A DNA stretch of 64,000 nt from Pseudomonas gingeri (GCF_013385635.1 NZ_JACAPR010000002.1:186001-250000); one strand, 5' to 3'. Shown: positions 38,315-47,553, counted from the first letter of the stretch. Program-made: numbers and translations. The notes: generated by a model from the letters alone, not told the origin.

Positions 38315-41300
38315 ATGGAAAAAACAAACGTCATTGAGCCAGGCCCGGCACCTGCCGCGGCGGGCATTCATTTCGATACGGTCAGGGAAAAGATTCCCCG
38401 TTGGCTCTATCAGGCCGCTCCGGAAATACGCCTGCTGTTTCGCGAGCACCTGCTGGCGCTGGAGACGTCGAGACATGAAGTCCGGCAGATCATGGCGCAG
38501 TTGCAGAAAATCGACGTGTTCTGCATGCCGCGTCTGGTCCAGGCGCTGGAGCGACAGCTCAACCGCGACCAGGCGTTGCAAGACGCCCGGTTTGTCAGGA
38601 TCGATGCCACTTACCTGTCCAGTATCTTCGAGGACAAACTCTACAGTTTTGCCCACAGCCAGACACTGCTGGAGGCGGCTTTGCAGAACTTCGAGGCCGA
38701 CGAGGCCGAGCAAGGGGCACTGAAAGACAAGGCCGTTATCCAGTTTCCCGGTGGCGCCGCGGGCATCAAGACGTCGCTGACACCGGAAGACTTTGCCTGG
38801 GCCTGTCGAGCCCTGGACCTAGGGGGCTTGTATCAGGCGCATATCGACAGTGTGTTCAACCCTCTCGATCAGCCGTCAGCCAATGGGGCTTCGTCGGTCA
38901 AGCGGCACTTTGCCGAGTATGACAAACAGACGCTGGCGGTGACCGCCGATATCGCCTACATGAAGGGCGAGATCACGGCGCAGACCTACGCTTTGCTCGG
39001 GGAGTTGGTCAACGGACAAACAGGCTTGAAGCTCGGCGGTGAACTGCTGCATTGCAGTCGGATGAAAATGTTCGATATCGAGCTGAGTGGATGGGTGGTC
39101 ATGGGCGCGAAGCTGGTGGAAGGCTCGACATTGCCCTGCATTGCCTACATTCCGGATGATCCGCGTGGCCCCTTGAAGCGCTACAGCCACTTTGTACTCT
39201 TTGAACATGACCTGACCCTGAAACTCCGGGATCCGTCCTACCAGCAGTTTTTTGCCCGTTTTGTCCCCGAGAACCACCGGCTGCGGTTCTTTCGCACCCT
39301 CAAGGCCAGTTTGTTGTCCCTGGACCACAAGTGGTTGCCCGTGCCGGCAATTTTCCAATACATCCCGTTGATCGAAGTACCCATCGACGGTGATCTGTTC
39401 GAGAGCTTTCAGCGGCAGCGCCATTCGCAGATCAAGGCACACGCGCGATTGCTGGCGGTACCCACGGCCGATGTCGACGCCCGGGTGCGCCAGGCACGCC
39501 TGGACGCCTACCGTGAAGCCGGCTTGAGTCTGTTGGCGCTGGCCTTGTCGTTCGTGCCAGTGATTGGCCAGATCATCCTGGCGGCGGCCGTGGTGAAGAT
39601 GGTCGTGGAAGTCTATGACGGGTTTTCGGCCTGGCAACTGGGAGAAAAACGCGAGGCTCTCGGCTACCTGCTGGGGGTGGCTGAAGACATTGCGCTATTG
39701 GCGGCCGGGGCCGGGGTGGTAAAGGGCGGCAGCGCCCTGTTCAAGACGCTGGCCCCGGCATCCGTCGACGCCCTGGTCTCCGTTGAGGCGCCGGAAGGCG
39801 GGCGTCGATTGTGGAAGGCCGATCTTGTTCCCTACGAGCGGGACGTCCTGCTGCCGGAGGATCTCCTGGCCAATGAGTTGGGGCTCTATCCGTATCAGGG
39901 TGATCTCTATCTACCAATGGCAGGGAAACTCTATGCGGTGAGGTATGACAGGGCTCGCCTGCAATGGCAGATTGAACACCCGGCTGGCGGACCGCTCCAC
40001 GCCGTGCCACTCAAATACAACCGTACCGGTGTCTGGCAAACGATTTACGAGCGGGTGGCGGACTGGCCCGTGGAGCAATTGTTCCGGCGTCTCGGTGAAC
40101 CGATGGTCGGGCTCGGTAACCAGGTGCGCTTGCAGATCCGTCAGTTGTGCTCCGCCCAGGAGAGTGTGTTGCGCAAGGCGCTGGCGGATAATCAACCGGT
40201 ACCCGCGCTGATGCTCGATACCATCAAGCGCTTCCGGATCGACCAGGCCATCAGCGATTTTATCAGCGAGGTGCCCGACGCTATCTCGCGCACGCTGAAG
40301 CAGGGCGATCTGCGCTTGCGGGTGCTGACATCACTGCCCGACTGGCCGGAAAACCGCGTTATCCAGGTGCTCGATGGCTCGGGTGAAATCATGGGGGAGT
40401 ATGGTCGACGTGCCTCCGAACAGTTCTCCTCGCTGCAGATCATCGAGCCACAGCTCAAGAATGGTGACCTCCTCAAGTCGACGCTGAACATGCTCAGTCA
40501 GTCCGAGCGCCACACGTTGCTCGGCGCTGATCTGGCGGAGAGCGGGATGCGTGTCCGGCTCTTGAGCCAGCACCTCAGGCAATGGGCCGGACAACGACGG
40601 CAATGGCTGTTCGATGAGTTATATGTCGCGAGCGAGAAAACCGGGGATGCCAGGGTCAATCGTATTCTCGGGGTCTTCCCCGGGCTGCCGGGAAGTGTCG
40701 CACGGGAGTTGATCGCCCACGCCAGCAGCGCCGAACTCGCTCTTCTCAACGAACGGGTGCCGCTGCGCTTCTCGGAGGAGATCCGCTGGTACTTCAAGCA
40801 ACTGAAGCTTAACCGTGTGTGCGAGAGCTGGTATTTGCTGGCGCCGCAATATGCCGAGGCAGATCGTCTCGCATTGCATACGCTTGGACGATTGCCGGGC
40901 TGGCCGGGCAGCGGGTTGCGCATCGAGCTGCGCAAACTGCGTTTTACCAGCGAGGCCGCTGAACGGGTGGGGGATCCGGATATCGCCACGCCGCGGGTGA
41001 TTCTCAAGGTCGGTCGGGAGTACAACGCGTTCGATCACTCGGGGATTTTCCTGGGCCGGGCGGATAACATTTTCGACGCCATGGTTCGTGCCTTGCCGGA
41101 GCCCGATAGCGTTGCCCTTGGACTCGGCGGCGCCAGGCGGGGCACATGGCTCAAGGAGCAGATTGTCGACCAGATTGCCCGAGACCCTCATGCCGCCCAG
41201 GAAACACTGGGCCTGGCTCCTCTCAGTCGTCGATTCAGGCCGCCGATGCGCCTGGCCTCGGGTCGCATCGGCTACCCGATGAGTGACGGCGGCAGGATCC

Positions 41301-43168
41301 TGGGCTATTCCGAACGGTTGATCGGTCGTGTGCGCGACCTGTATCCGGGATTTTCCTCGGAAGAGGTGGGGAGTTTTCTCACCGCACTGCACCTGCCCGA
41401 GTCTGCCTGCCTGGTGGAACTCGAACGCCTGCGAGAGGAGTATGAGTTGTTGTTTGCCACGTTGGACAAGTGGGTACAGCGCCAGACCTGGAGACGTGTG
41501 CGCGGCACCTTGCAGGTCGCGCCCGTGGCCCTCGACAACAAGCAGCGGGTGGCCGATGCGATCCTGGCCTGCTGGAGAAGACAGTCCAACCGCAATCTGT
41601 TGGCTGGGCAGTACTTCTACGAGTTGGACCTCTTGGGCATGCGTGTCGGGGATTTGCCGGCGATCACTGCCGACTTCAGCCATGTGGGCTTTCTGTTCAT
41701 GAATGACATGGCTGTCGCCAGCAGCGAAGTTTCATTTTTATCGCGCTTCAGGCAGCTACGCTGGCTGTCCATGGGCTTCAACCATCTGAGCAGCCTGCCG
41801 GAGGAACTGGGGAGCATGTCCGAGCTGGCCCATCTGCACCTGCCCGGCAACCAGATTGTGCTGAATGCCGAGGCATCCGCCGTACTGGCCCGCCTGACTC
41901 GGCTGAAATTTCTCAACCTTTCCGACAATCCGTTGTTCCTGCCGCCTGATGTCAGCCAGATGAGCGAACTGGAGAGCTTGTTACTGCGTCATGCGGAGCT
42001 GGACCGCTGGCCTGTCGGGTTGTCGGGATTGCGCAACCTGCAACGCGTGGACTTGCGCGACAACCGGATCTCGACGATCCCCGAGGCCGTGTACTCCGGA
42101 CCGGCCTCCATCAACCGGGTTACCCACCTGCATGACAATCCACCGCTTTCCGCTGAGGGCATGCGGCGTTTGCAACGTTACGAGCGCGAAACCGGCATCA
42201 ACTTCGGCATCGATACCCCAGGCCGGCAGCGCCCCCATGCCGTACGCCGAACGCCGTCGTTGCGTGAGTGCGATCACTGGCTGGATGCGGTGCCCGCCGA
42301 GCAGAAGATCCCGAAAGAACAACAGTGGCAGTTGCTTTATCGGCAGCAGGGCTCCGAAGACTTTTTCAAACTACTGGCGGACCTGACGGGCACCGCCGAA
42401 TACCGCGAGGCACGCCAGGATCTAAGTCTGAGGGTCTGGCAGGTCGTGGATGCGGCCAGCCAATACACTGAATTGCGTGAAGAGTTGTTTGTTTCGGCCT
42501 CCCATCCGCAAACCTGTTCCGATGGCGCGGAACTGGTCTTCAGCGACATGGAGGTCAGGGTCCTGGTGAATCAGGCTAGGGCAATGGCTGCGGGCACCCC
42601 GGCCGCGACCGAGCTGAATCTGCTCAGGCTGGCGCGAGGCCTGTGGCGCCTGGATGAGGTCGAGGCCCTGGCCCAGGCGGATATCGAGGCGCGATTGAAG
42701 GTGGCCGGCGCGGCGCGGGTCGATCCGGTTGAGGTGAGGCTGGCCTATCGCATTGGCCTGAAGGAGCGACTTCGCTTGCCGGGCCAGCCTGGACACATGA
42801 CGTTTACCGAATTGGCCCGAGTGACGGAGCAGGATCTGGACAGGGCCCATGCGAGGGTGCTGGCCCGGGAGCAGTCCCCGGCCTATGCGCGCTCCCTGGC
42901 GAATCGCGAGTTCTGGATCGACTACCTGAAAGAGCACAACCCTTCGTCGTTCAAGGACATCGACGAGCAGCATCAGGAGGCTGTCTGCGCGCTGGATTCC
43001 CTGCGTACCAGCAGAAGCAGTCCGGATTGGCATGAGTTCATTGATATTGAACTGGAGGCGCAGATGGGCGATCAGCTCAAGGCATGGCGGGAGGCGCAGG
43101 CCCATGAAGCACTGGTACTGACCGGAAAAACACTGGCGAGGATTCCAGAGGAAGAGCTTGATGCATGA
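38315..43168 (+). CDS. Large LRR protein with C-terminal NEL-type E3 ubiquitin ligase domain
   Basis: A 1617-residue effector-like protein. Residues 1-1100 are a dermonecrotic-toxin-like region (DUF6543 type) with hydrophobic helices at about 400-440 and 450-485 that could insert in a membrane, and repeated LP.WP motifs near 690-880. About 1105-1285 holds leucine-rich repeats (LRWLSMGFNHLSSLPEELG, LKFLNLSDNPLFLPPDV, LQRVDLRDNRISTIPEAV). About 1320-1617 matches the NEL fold of IpaH/SspH ligases, with the catalytic TCSDGAELVF motif (Cys1401, Asp1403). Such ligases ubiquitinate host proteins, so a eukaryotic target is expected. There is no signal peptide, secretion or immunity gene beside it. 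The start at ATG 38315 has a weak ribosome site. Confidence 0.85.
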   Translation: MEKTNVIEPGPAPAAAGIHFDTVREKIPRWLYQAAPEIRLLFREHLLALETSRHEVRQIMAQLQKIDVFCMPRLVQALERQLNRDQALQDARFVRIDATYLSSIFEDKLYSFAHSQTLLEAALQNFEADEAEQGALKDKAVIQFPGGAAGIKTSLTPEDFAWACRALDLGGLYQAHIDSVFNPLDQPSANGASSVKRHFAEYDKQTLAVTADIAYMKGEITAQTYALLGELVNGQTGLKLGGELLHCSRMKMFDIELSGWVVMGAKLVEGSTLPCIAYIPDDPRGPLKRYSHFVLFEHDLTLKLRDPSYQQFFARFVPENHRLRFFRTLKASLLSLDHKWLPVPAIFQYIPLIEVPIDGDLFESFQRQRHSQIKAHARLLAVPTADVDARVRQARLDAYREAGLSLLALALSFVPVIGQIILAAAVVKMVVEVYDGFSAWQLGEKREALGYLLGVAEDIALLAAGAGVVKGGSALFKTLAPASVDALVSVEAPEGGRRLWKADLVPYERDVLLPEDLLANELGLYPYQGDLYLPMAGKLYAVRYDRARLQWQIEHPAGGPLHAVPLKYNRTGVWQTIYERVADWPVEQLFRRLGEPMVGLGNQVRLQIRQLCSAQESVLRKALADNQPVPALMLDTIKRFRIDQAISDFISEVPDAISRTLKQGDLRLRVLTSLPDWPENRVIQVLDGSGEIMGEYGRRASEQFSSLQIIEPQLKNGDLLKSTLNMLSQSERHTLLGADLAESGMRVRLLSQHLRQWAGQRRQWLFDELYVASEKTGDARVNRILGVFPGLPGSVARELIAHASSAELALLNERVPLRFSEEIRWYFKQLKLNRVCESWYLLAPQYAEADRLALHTLGRLPGWPGSGLRIELRKLRFTSEAAERVGDPDIATPRVILKVGREYNAFDHSGIFLGRADNIFDAMVRALPEPDSVALGLGGARRGTWLKEQIVDQIARDPHAAQETLGLAPLSRRFRPPMRLASGRIGYPMSDGGRILGYSERLIGRVRDLYPGFSSEEVGSFLTALHLPESACLVELERLREEYELLFATLDKWVQRQTWRRVRGTLQVAPVALDNKQRVADAILACWRRQSNRNLLAGQYFYELDLLGMRVGDLPAITADFSHVGFLFMNDMAVASSEVSFLSRFRQLRWLSMGFNHLSSLPEELGSMSELAHLHLPGNQIVLNAEASAVLARLTRLKFLNLSDNPLFLPPDVSQMSELESLLLRHAELDRWPVGLSGLRNLQRVDLRDNRISTIPEAVYSGPASINRVTHLHDNPPLSAEGMRRLQRYERETGINFGIDTPGRQRPHAVRRTPSLRECDHWLDAVPAEQKIPKEQQWQLLYRQQGSEDFFKLLADLTGTAEYREARQDLSLRVWQVVDAASQYTELREELFVSASHPQTCSDGAELVFSDMEVRVLVNQARAMAAGTPAATELNLLRLARGLWRLDEVEALAQADIEARLKVAGAARVDPVEVRLAYRIGLKERLRLPGQPGHMTFTELARVTEQDLDRAHARVLAREQSPAYARSLANREFWIDYLKEHNPSSFKDIDEQHQEAVCALDSLRTSRSSPDWHEFIDIELEAQMGDQLKAWREAQAHEALVLTGKTLARIPEEELDA

Positions 43169-43173
43169 ATGTC

Positions 43174-43200
43174 GGCCCGGGCGCGGTATACGCCCGGGCC
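43174..43200. terminator. Very strong GC hairpin between convergent genes
   Basis: GGCCCGGGCG (43174-43183), 7-base loop, CGCCCGGGCC (43191-43200), a perfect 10-bp stem centred between the ligase gene and DUF934. It lacks T-runs on either side but probably serves both strands as a transcription or RNA-decay barrier. Confidence 0.6.
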
Positions 43201-43208
43201 GGACAGGC

Positions 43209-43703
43209 TCAACGGCGACGGAACAGCGGCAGCGGTTCGTCGGTGGCGGCCTGGTAGGTCACCGAGAAGTCCTTGAGGCTTTCGAGGGCTTCGTACGGGT
43301 CCTTGTCGGCCCGCAGCGCGTAGGCATCGAAGCCGCAACGACGCAGGTAGAACAGCTGGTCGCGCAGGACATCGCCGATTGCCCGCAACTCGCCCTTGTA
43401 ACCGTAGCGGTCACGCAGCAGGCGGGCGTTGGAGTAGTTACGGCCGTCGGTGAAGGCCGGGAAGTTCAGGGCAATCACCTGGAAGTGCTGCAGGTCATCA
43501 CCGATTTCCTCGGCTTCCTCATCGGCGTCCAGCCACACGCCCAGGCCACCGTCGCGGGCCTTGAGGGCGTGAGCGTGCTCGCGCCACAGGGCCAACGGCA
43601 CGATCAGGTCGTCGCAGTTGGTAATGCCGTCGAGGTTCGCGTCCTTGGGCAGCAGGTGCCAGGTTTCGTCGATGACCTCGTTGTTTTTAATGATTCGCTG
43701 CAT
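43209..43703 (-). CDS. DUF934 protein, sulfite-reductase partner
   Basis: A 164-residue DUF934 protein. Its central phrases (VWLDADEEAEEIGDDL, HFQVIALNFPAFTDGRNYSNARLLRDR, ELRAIGDVLRDQLFYLRRCGFDAY) are typical. The family is nearly always encoded directly after cysI in proteobacteria and is thought to help assimilatory sulfite reduction, though its chemistry is unproved. Its start lies inside the last 17 bases of cysI, so the pair is translationally coupled. Confidence 0.92.
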   Translation of the reverse strand: MQRIIKNNEVIDETWHLLPKDANLDGITNCDDLIVPLALWREHAHALKARDGGLGVWLDADEEAEEIGDDLQHFQVIALNFPAFTDGRNYSNARLLRDRYGYKGELRAIGDVLRDQLFYLRRCGFDAYALRADKDPYEALESLKDFSVTYQAATDEPLPLFRRR

Positions 43704-45345
43704 AGACGCGTTCCTTGAAGAGGTCGATGCCGATACGTTGGTAGGTGTCGATGAAGCGCTCGTCTTCGGTACGTTGTTCCACGTACACGTCGATCAGCTT
43801 CGAGATCACGTCGGGCATGTCGTCCTGGGCGAAGGACGGGCCGAGGATCTTGCCCAGGCTGGCATCGCGGCTGGCGCTGCCACCCAGGGACACCTGGTAG
43901 AACTCTTCGCCTTTCTTGTCCACCCCGAGGATGCCGATATGACCCACATGGTGGTGACCGCAGGCGTTCATGCAACCGGAGATGTTCAGGTCCAGTTCAC
44001 CGATGTCGAACAGGTAGTCCAGGTCGTCGAAACGGCGCTGGATCGATTCGGCGATCGGGATCGACTTGGCGTTGGCCAGGGAGCAGAAATCACCGCCCGG
44101 GCAGCAGATGATATCGGTCAGCAGGCCGATGTTCGGCGTGGCGAAACCGTGTTCGCGCAGTTCGCCCCAGAGGGTGAACAACTGGCGCTGTTCGACATCG
44201 GCGAGAATGATGTTCTGCTCGTGGGAGGTGCGCAGTTGGCCGAAGCTATAGCGGTCGGCGAGGTCGGAGATGGCTTCGAACTGCTTGTCGGTGACATCGC
44301 CCGGGGCAACGCCGGTAGGCTTGAGCGACAGGGTCACGGCGATATAACCGGGCTTCTTGTGGGCCAGGGTATTGCGCGTGCGCCAGCGGGCGAAGCCGGG
44401 GTGCTGCTGGTCCAGGGCGGCGAGTTGTGCCGCCTGGTCGTCCAGCGCCTTGTAGTCCGGATCGACGAAGTGCCTGGCGACGCGCTGCACTTCCGCTTCG
44501 GTCAGGGTGGTCTGGCCGCCACGCAGGTGGGCCATCTCGGCCTCGACCTTCTCGGCGAAGACCTCGGGGGTCAGGGCCTTGACCAGGATCTTGATCCGCG
44601 CCTTGTACTTGTTGTCACGACGGCCGTAGCGGTTGTAGACCCGCAGGATGGCGTCCAGATAGCTCAACAGGTCCTGCCATGGCAGGAACTCGTTGATAAA
44701 GGCGCCGACCACCGGGGTACGGCCCAGGCCACCGCCGACCAGCACGCGGAAACCCAACTCGCCGGCAGCGTTGTACAGCGGCTCGAGGCCGATATCGTGG
44801 ACTTCGATGGCGGCACGGTCGGACGTCGAGCCGTTGATCGCGATCTTGAACTTGCGCGGCAGATAGGCGAATTCAGGGTGGAAGGTGGTCCACTGGCGAA
44901 CGATCTCGCACCATGGGCGCGGGTCGACCAACTCATCGGCGGCCACCCCGGCAAACTGGTCGGTGGTGACGTTGCGCAGACAGTTGCCGCTGGTCTGGAT
45001 CGCGTGCATCTGCACGGTCGCCAGCTCGGCGAGGATATCGGGGATGTCTTCCAGTGCCGGCCAGTTGAACTGGACGTTCTGCCGGGTACTGATATGGGCA
45101 TAGCCCTTGTCATAGTCGCGGGCGATCTTGGCCATCATCCGCGTCTGCCGTGATGTCAGCTGGCCGTAGGGCACGGCGACACGCAGCATCGGCGCGAAAC
45201 GCTGGATATAAAGGCCATTTTGCAGGCGCAGAGGGCGGAACTCTTCTTCACTCAGTTCACCGGCCAGATAGCGTCGGGTCTGATCACGGAACTGCTTGAC
45301 GCGGTCCTCGATGATCCGCTGATCGTACTCGTCGTATACGTACAT
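43687..45345 (-). CDS. cysI: Assimilatory sulfite reductase hemoprotein (CysI)
   Basis: A 552-residue siroheme and iron-sulfur enzyme that reduces sulfite to sulfide by six electrons. The cluster-siroheme cysteines are present as CPGGDFC (C-x5-C) and CMNAC (C-x3-C), with nearby HHHVGHIG; the N-terminal half has TSRQTRMMAKIARDY and NVQFNWPALEDIPDILAEL. The length fits the ferredoxin or NADPH-linked hemoprotein of pseudomonads, which lack a paired CysJ here. It precedes the overlapping DUF934 gene. Control by CysB is usual, but I could not place a site with confidence. Confidence 0.95.
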   Translation of the reverse strand: MYVYDEYDQRIIEDRVKQFRDQTRRYLAGELSEEEFRPLRLQNGLYIQRFAPMLRVAVPYGQLTSRQTRMMAKIARDYDKGYAHISTRQNVQFNWPALEDIPDILAELATVQMHAIQTSGNCLRNVTTDQFAGVAADELVDPRPWCEIVRQWTTFHPEFAYLPRKFKIAINGSTSDRAAIEVHDIGLEPLYNAAGELGFRVLVGGGLGRTPVVGAFINEFLPWQDLLSYLDAILRVYNRYGRRDNKYKARIKILVKALTPEVFAEKVEAEMAHLRGGQTTLTEAEVQRVARHFVDPDYKALDDQAAQLAALDQQHPGFARWRTRNTLAHKKPGYIAVTLSLKPTGVAPGDVTDKQFEAISDLADRYSFGQLRTSHEQNIILADVEQRQLFTLWGELREHGFATPNIGLLTDIICCPGGDFCSLANAKSIPIAESIQRRFDDLDYLFDIGELDLNISGCMNACGHHHVGHIGILGVDKKGEEFYQVSLGGSASRDASLGKILGPSFAQDDMPDVISKLIDVYVEQRTEDERFIDTYQRIGIDLFKERVYAANH

Positions 45346-45574
45346 ATTGATCCTGTTTTCAGGCTTTTATAGGTCCCGCGAAAGCACAAGCGCAGTCACG
45401 TTACCTGAACAATTCCGCGCGCACGGCCGCGCACTCCTGCAAGGAGCCGGCGCAAGATAGCAGTTTGCATTTATGCGCAAAAGTGATGTTTTTGAATATG
45501 AACATAACCAGAATCGATAAGCAGGTTCGCCCGGCAAAGACCTTGGTTGTGATAGGGGCAATTGTCGTCTTAAC

Positions 45575-45604
45575 TATCGGTGAGTCTTCGAGCAATCACC
45601 GATA
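45575..45604. promoter_or_regulatory. Perfect 9-bp inverted repeat upstream of a 37-residue protein
   Basis: TATCGGTGA (45575-45583), 12-base gap, TCACCGATA (45596-45604). It sits at or just after a possible promoter (TTGTGA, 17 bases, TTAACT) and 21 bases before the ATG at 45626. It could be an operator or a 5-prime RNA hairpin. Confidence 0.5.
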
Positions 45605-45625
45605 AAACCGACAAGAGGCGATGCG

Positions 45626-45739
45626 ATGGGCAATTCAACCAAAGCAAGGAAAAGCGACAGTACGGTCGATGCCTGGGCGATCCTGTTCCTGATCATCCTG
45701 GTGGTGGGCACCGCGGTGTTCTGGGTCAGCCACAAATAA
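45626..45739 (+). CDS. Small single-pass membrane protein (37 residues)
   Basis: From ATG 45626, eight bases after AGAGG, 37 codons to TAA. A charged polar head (GNSTKARKSDSTVD) is followed by one hydrophobic helix (AWAILFLIILVVGTAVFWV) and a short SHK tail. The head is rich in Lys/Arg, so it likely stays in the cytoplasm. It is divergent from cysI. I have seen similar short membrane proteins beside cysI in other pseudomonads but know no function. Confidence 0.65.
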   Translation: MGNSTKARKSDSTVDAWAILFLIILVVGTAVFWVSHK

Positions 45740-45782
45740 CGCGGCATTCACTGCCGCTGCACTGAAGCACAATCTGCCGTCA

Positions 45783-45900
45783 CTGTGGGAGCGAGCTTGT
45801 TCCCGGTGGCGTTCCGGCGATAAACATCAGGGTACCGTCTGTCTGTTTCAGGCCCGGGGTTATCGTTGACGCCTGCCGCGAGCAAGTTCGTTTCCACAGA
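45783..45900. repeat. REP doublet of the GAGCGAGCTTG type
   Basis: TGTGGGAGCGAGCTTGTTCC and, inverted, GCGAGCAAGTTCGTTTCCAC, about 70 bases apart. It differs in sequence class from the CCGGGCTTGCC-type REPs elsewhere in the window. Confidence 0.7.
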
Positions 45901-46026
45901 GGAGGGCGTCGATGCCTGCTCATCACGGTGTAATGACGCGAATCGTCGGACAATTTCGATGATCTGTCGCGGTGTCCGGGTATTTTGCTTGCTATCATGC
46001 GCCGCTATTTTCCGGGGCGCGGTGAC

Positions 46027-47100
46027 ATGCTGAAGACTCTCTGCAAAGGGTTGTTGATCCTGAGCCTGCCATTCTGGGCAGTGGCCCAGGCCACGACCGT
46101 GGTGTTTCTCAATCCCGGCTATTGCACCGAGCCCTTCTGGCGCAGCTACAGCGACTTCATGCAGGCGGCGGCGCGCAATCTCGGCCTGCAACTGGAAGTG
46201 CGTTACGCCGACCGCAACCCGCAGACCAGCATCGCCCAGGCCCACGACATCCTGCAGGCCGCGCAACGGCCCGACTACCTGCTGTTCGTCAATGAACAAT
46301 ACATTGCTCCACAGATCCTGCGGATGGCCCAGGGTAGCGGGGTGAAGCTGTTCCTGGTCAACAATGCGCTGACGGCCGATCAGAGCGAGCATCTGGGGGC
46401 GGCCCCCGAACTGCTCGGCAGCTTGATGCAGAACGACGAGGAGGGCGGTTACCTGATGCTTCAGGAGCTGATCCGCCTGCGTACCTTGCAGGCGCCCGGC
46501 CAACCCATCGAACTGCTGGCCTTTGCCGGCATGAAGCTGACGCCGGCCTCGCAACTGCGCGAAAAAGGTCTGCGCCGGGCCTTGGCCGAGCATCCCGAGG
46601 TGCACTTGCGACAACTGGTCTATGGCGAGTGGAGCCGCCAACGGGCCTTCGATCAGGCCGAGCAGATGATTCGGCGTTACCCGCAGGCTACGCTGGTGTG
46701 GGCCGCCAATGACGAAATGGCCCTGGGTGTCATGGACGCCGTTGAAAAAGCGGGACGCCAGCCGGGGCGGGATGTGCTGTTCAGTGCGGTCAATAGCTCC
46801 CCGCAGATTCTTCAGGCGCGTATCGACGGACGCCTGAGCGTGTTGCTGGCCGGGCATTTCACCCTGGGGGCCTGGGCGATGGTGCTGCTGCGTGACGATG
46901 CCGACGGCATCGACTTCGCCCGTCATGGTGGCCGGGAACGCCAGATACCGGTGCTTCAACTGATCGACAGGGCACAGGCCAAACGCCTGCTGAGCCTTGG
47001 CGGCACGGATGATTATCACGTCAACTTCAGGAAACTGAGTGCCCGCGGCCAACCGGACAGTTACCGTTATCCCTTCTCGCTGAAAACCGTGTTGCCCTGA
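46027..47100 (+). CDS. Periplasmic binding protein, sugar/autoinducer-type (Peripla_BP_4)
   Basis: A 357-residue exported protein from ATG 46027 (in-frame ATGs at 45985 and 45997 possible). The signal peptide ends near AQA-TT (about 22). The fold is RbsB-like: VVFLNPGYCTEPFWRSYSDF, LLFVNEQYIAPQ, LWAANDEMALGVMDA, and FSAVNSSPQIL. Similar proteins sit as stand-alone receptors feeding membrane kinases or cyclases rather than importers. No permease or ATPase is adjacent here. The ligand is unknown. Confidence 0.8.
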   Translation: MLKTLCKGLLILSLPFWAVAQATTVVFLNPGYCTEPFWRSYSDFMQAAARNLGLQLEVRYADRNPQTSIAQAHDILQAAQRPDYLLFVNEQYIAPQILRMAQGSGVKLFLVNNALTADQSEHLGAAPELLGSLMQNDEEGGYLMLQELIRLRTLQAPGQPIELLAFAGMKLTPASQLREKGLRRALAEHPEVHLRQLVYGEWSRQRAFDQAEQMIRRYPQATLVWAANDEMALGVMDAVEKAGRQPGRDVLFSAVNSSPQILQARIDGRLSVLLAGHFTLGAWAMVLLRDDADGIDFARHGGRERQIPVLQLIDRAQAKRLLSLGGTDDYHVNFRKLSARGQPDSYRYPFSLKTVLP

Positions 47101-47145
47101 ACACACCGTTGCCGGTCGCAGTCACGCAGCAAGGTGCCGCGGATA

Positions 47146-47364
47146 TCAGACACCGGCAAACAGCAGCACCAGTTTCACGATGCCGAACAGCGCCAGTGCG
47201 AACACGGCGGTGAACAGGATGCCCAGGATGACGAAATGGCTAGGTTTGCCGTGGGTGAAATCGCGGGCGCGGTTTCTCCCGCTTTGCACGCCGAAGGCAG
47301 CCGCCATCACGCTGTGCAGCATCTGCCAGAAGGTCGGGGGTTTGTTGTCGATCGGGTCGTTCAT
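47146..47364 (-). CDS. DUF2970 small membrane protein
   Basis: A 72-residue protein with the DUF2970 pattern: FWQMLHSVMAAAFGVQSG followed by RARDFTHGKPSHFVILGILF and a C-terminal membrane helix (FVILGILFTAVFALALFGIVKLVLLF). Function is unknown in the family. It stands alone between a binding-protein gene and a dispersed repeat. Confidence 0.88.
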   Translation of the reverse strand: MNDPIDNKPPTFWQMLHSVMAAAFGVQSGRNRARDFTHGKPSHFVILGILFTAVFALALFGIVKLVLLFAGV

Positions 47365-47432
47365 AAGCCCTCCACACAGGTCTGTGTGTGGAGAGCATAG
47401 ACAATTATCAGCCGCGAGATCGTTCCCACACT

Positions 47433-47544
47433 GATCGTTCCCACGCTCCAGCGTGGGAATGCCTCACTGGACGCTCCGCGTCCGCTCTGCACGGTGACGC
47501 GGAGCGTCACGGGCTGCATTCCCACGCAGAGCGTGGGAGCGATC
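47433..47544. repeat. Dispersed ~112-bp repeat with inverted ends (copy 2, opposite orientation)
   Basis: GATCGTTCCCACGC at the left and GCGTGGGAGCGATC at the right bound internal palindromes (GACGCTCCGCGTC and GTGACGCGGAGCGTCAC). It is the reverse complement of the copy at 19095-19201 with few differences. A 13-base partial end (GATCGTTCCCACA) lies just before it at 47418-47430. Position: between DUF2970 and metH 3-prime ends. Confidence 0.8.
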
Positions 47545-47553
47545 AGTAAGGAC

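Noticed and set aside
43618..45153. 511-codon open frame on the plus strand
   Set aside because: Antisense to cysI, whose cluster and siroheme motifs are complete.
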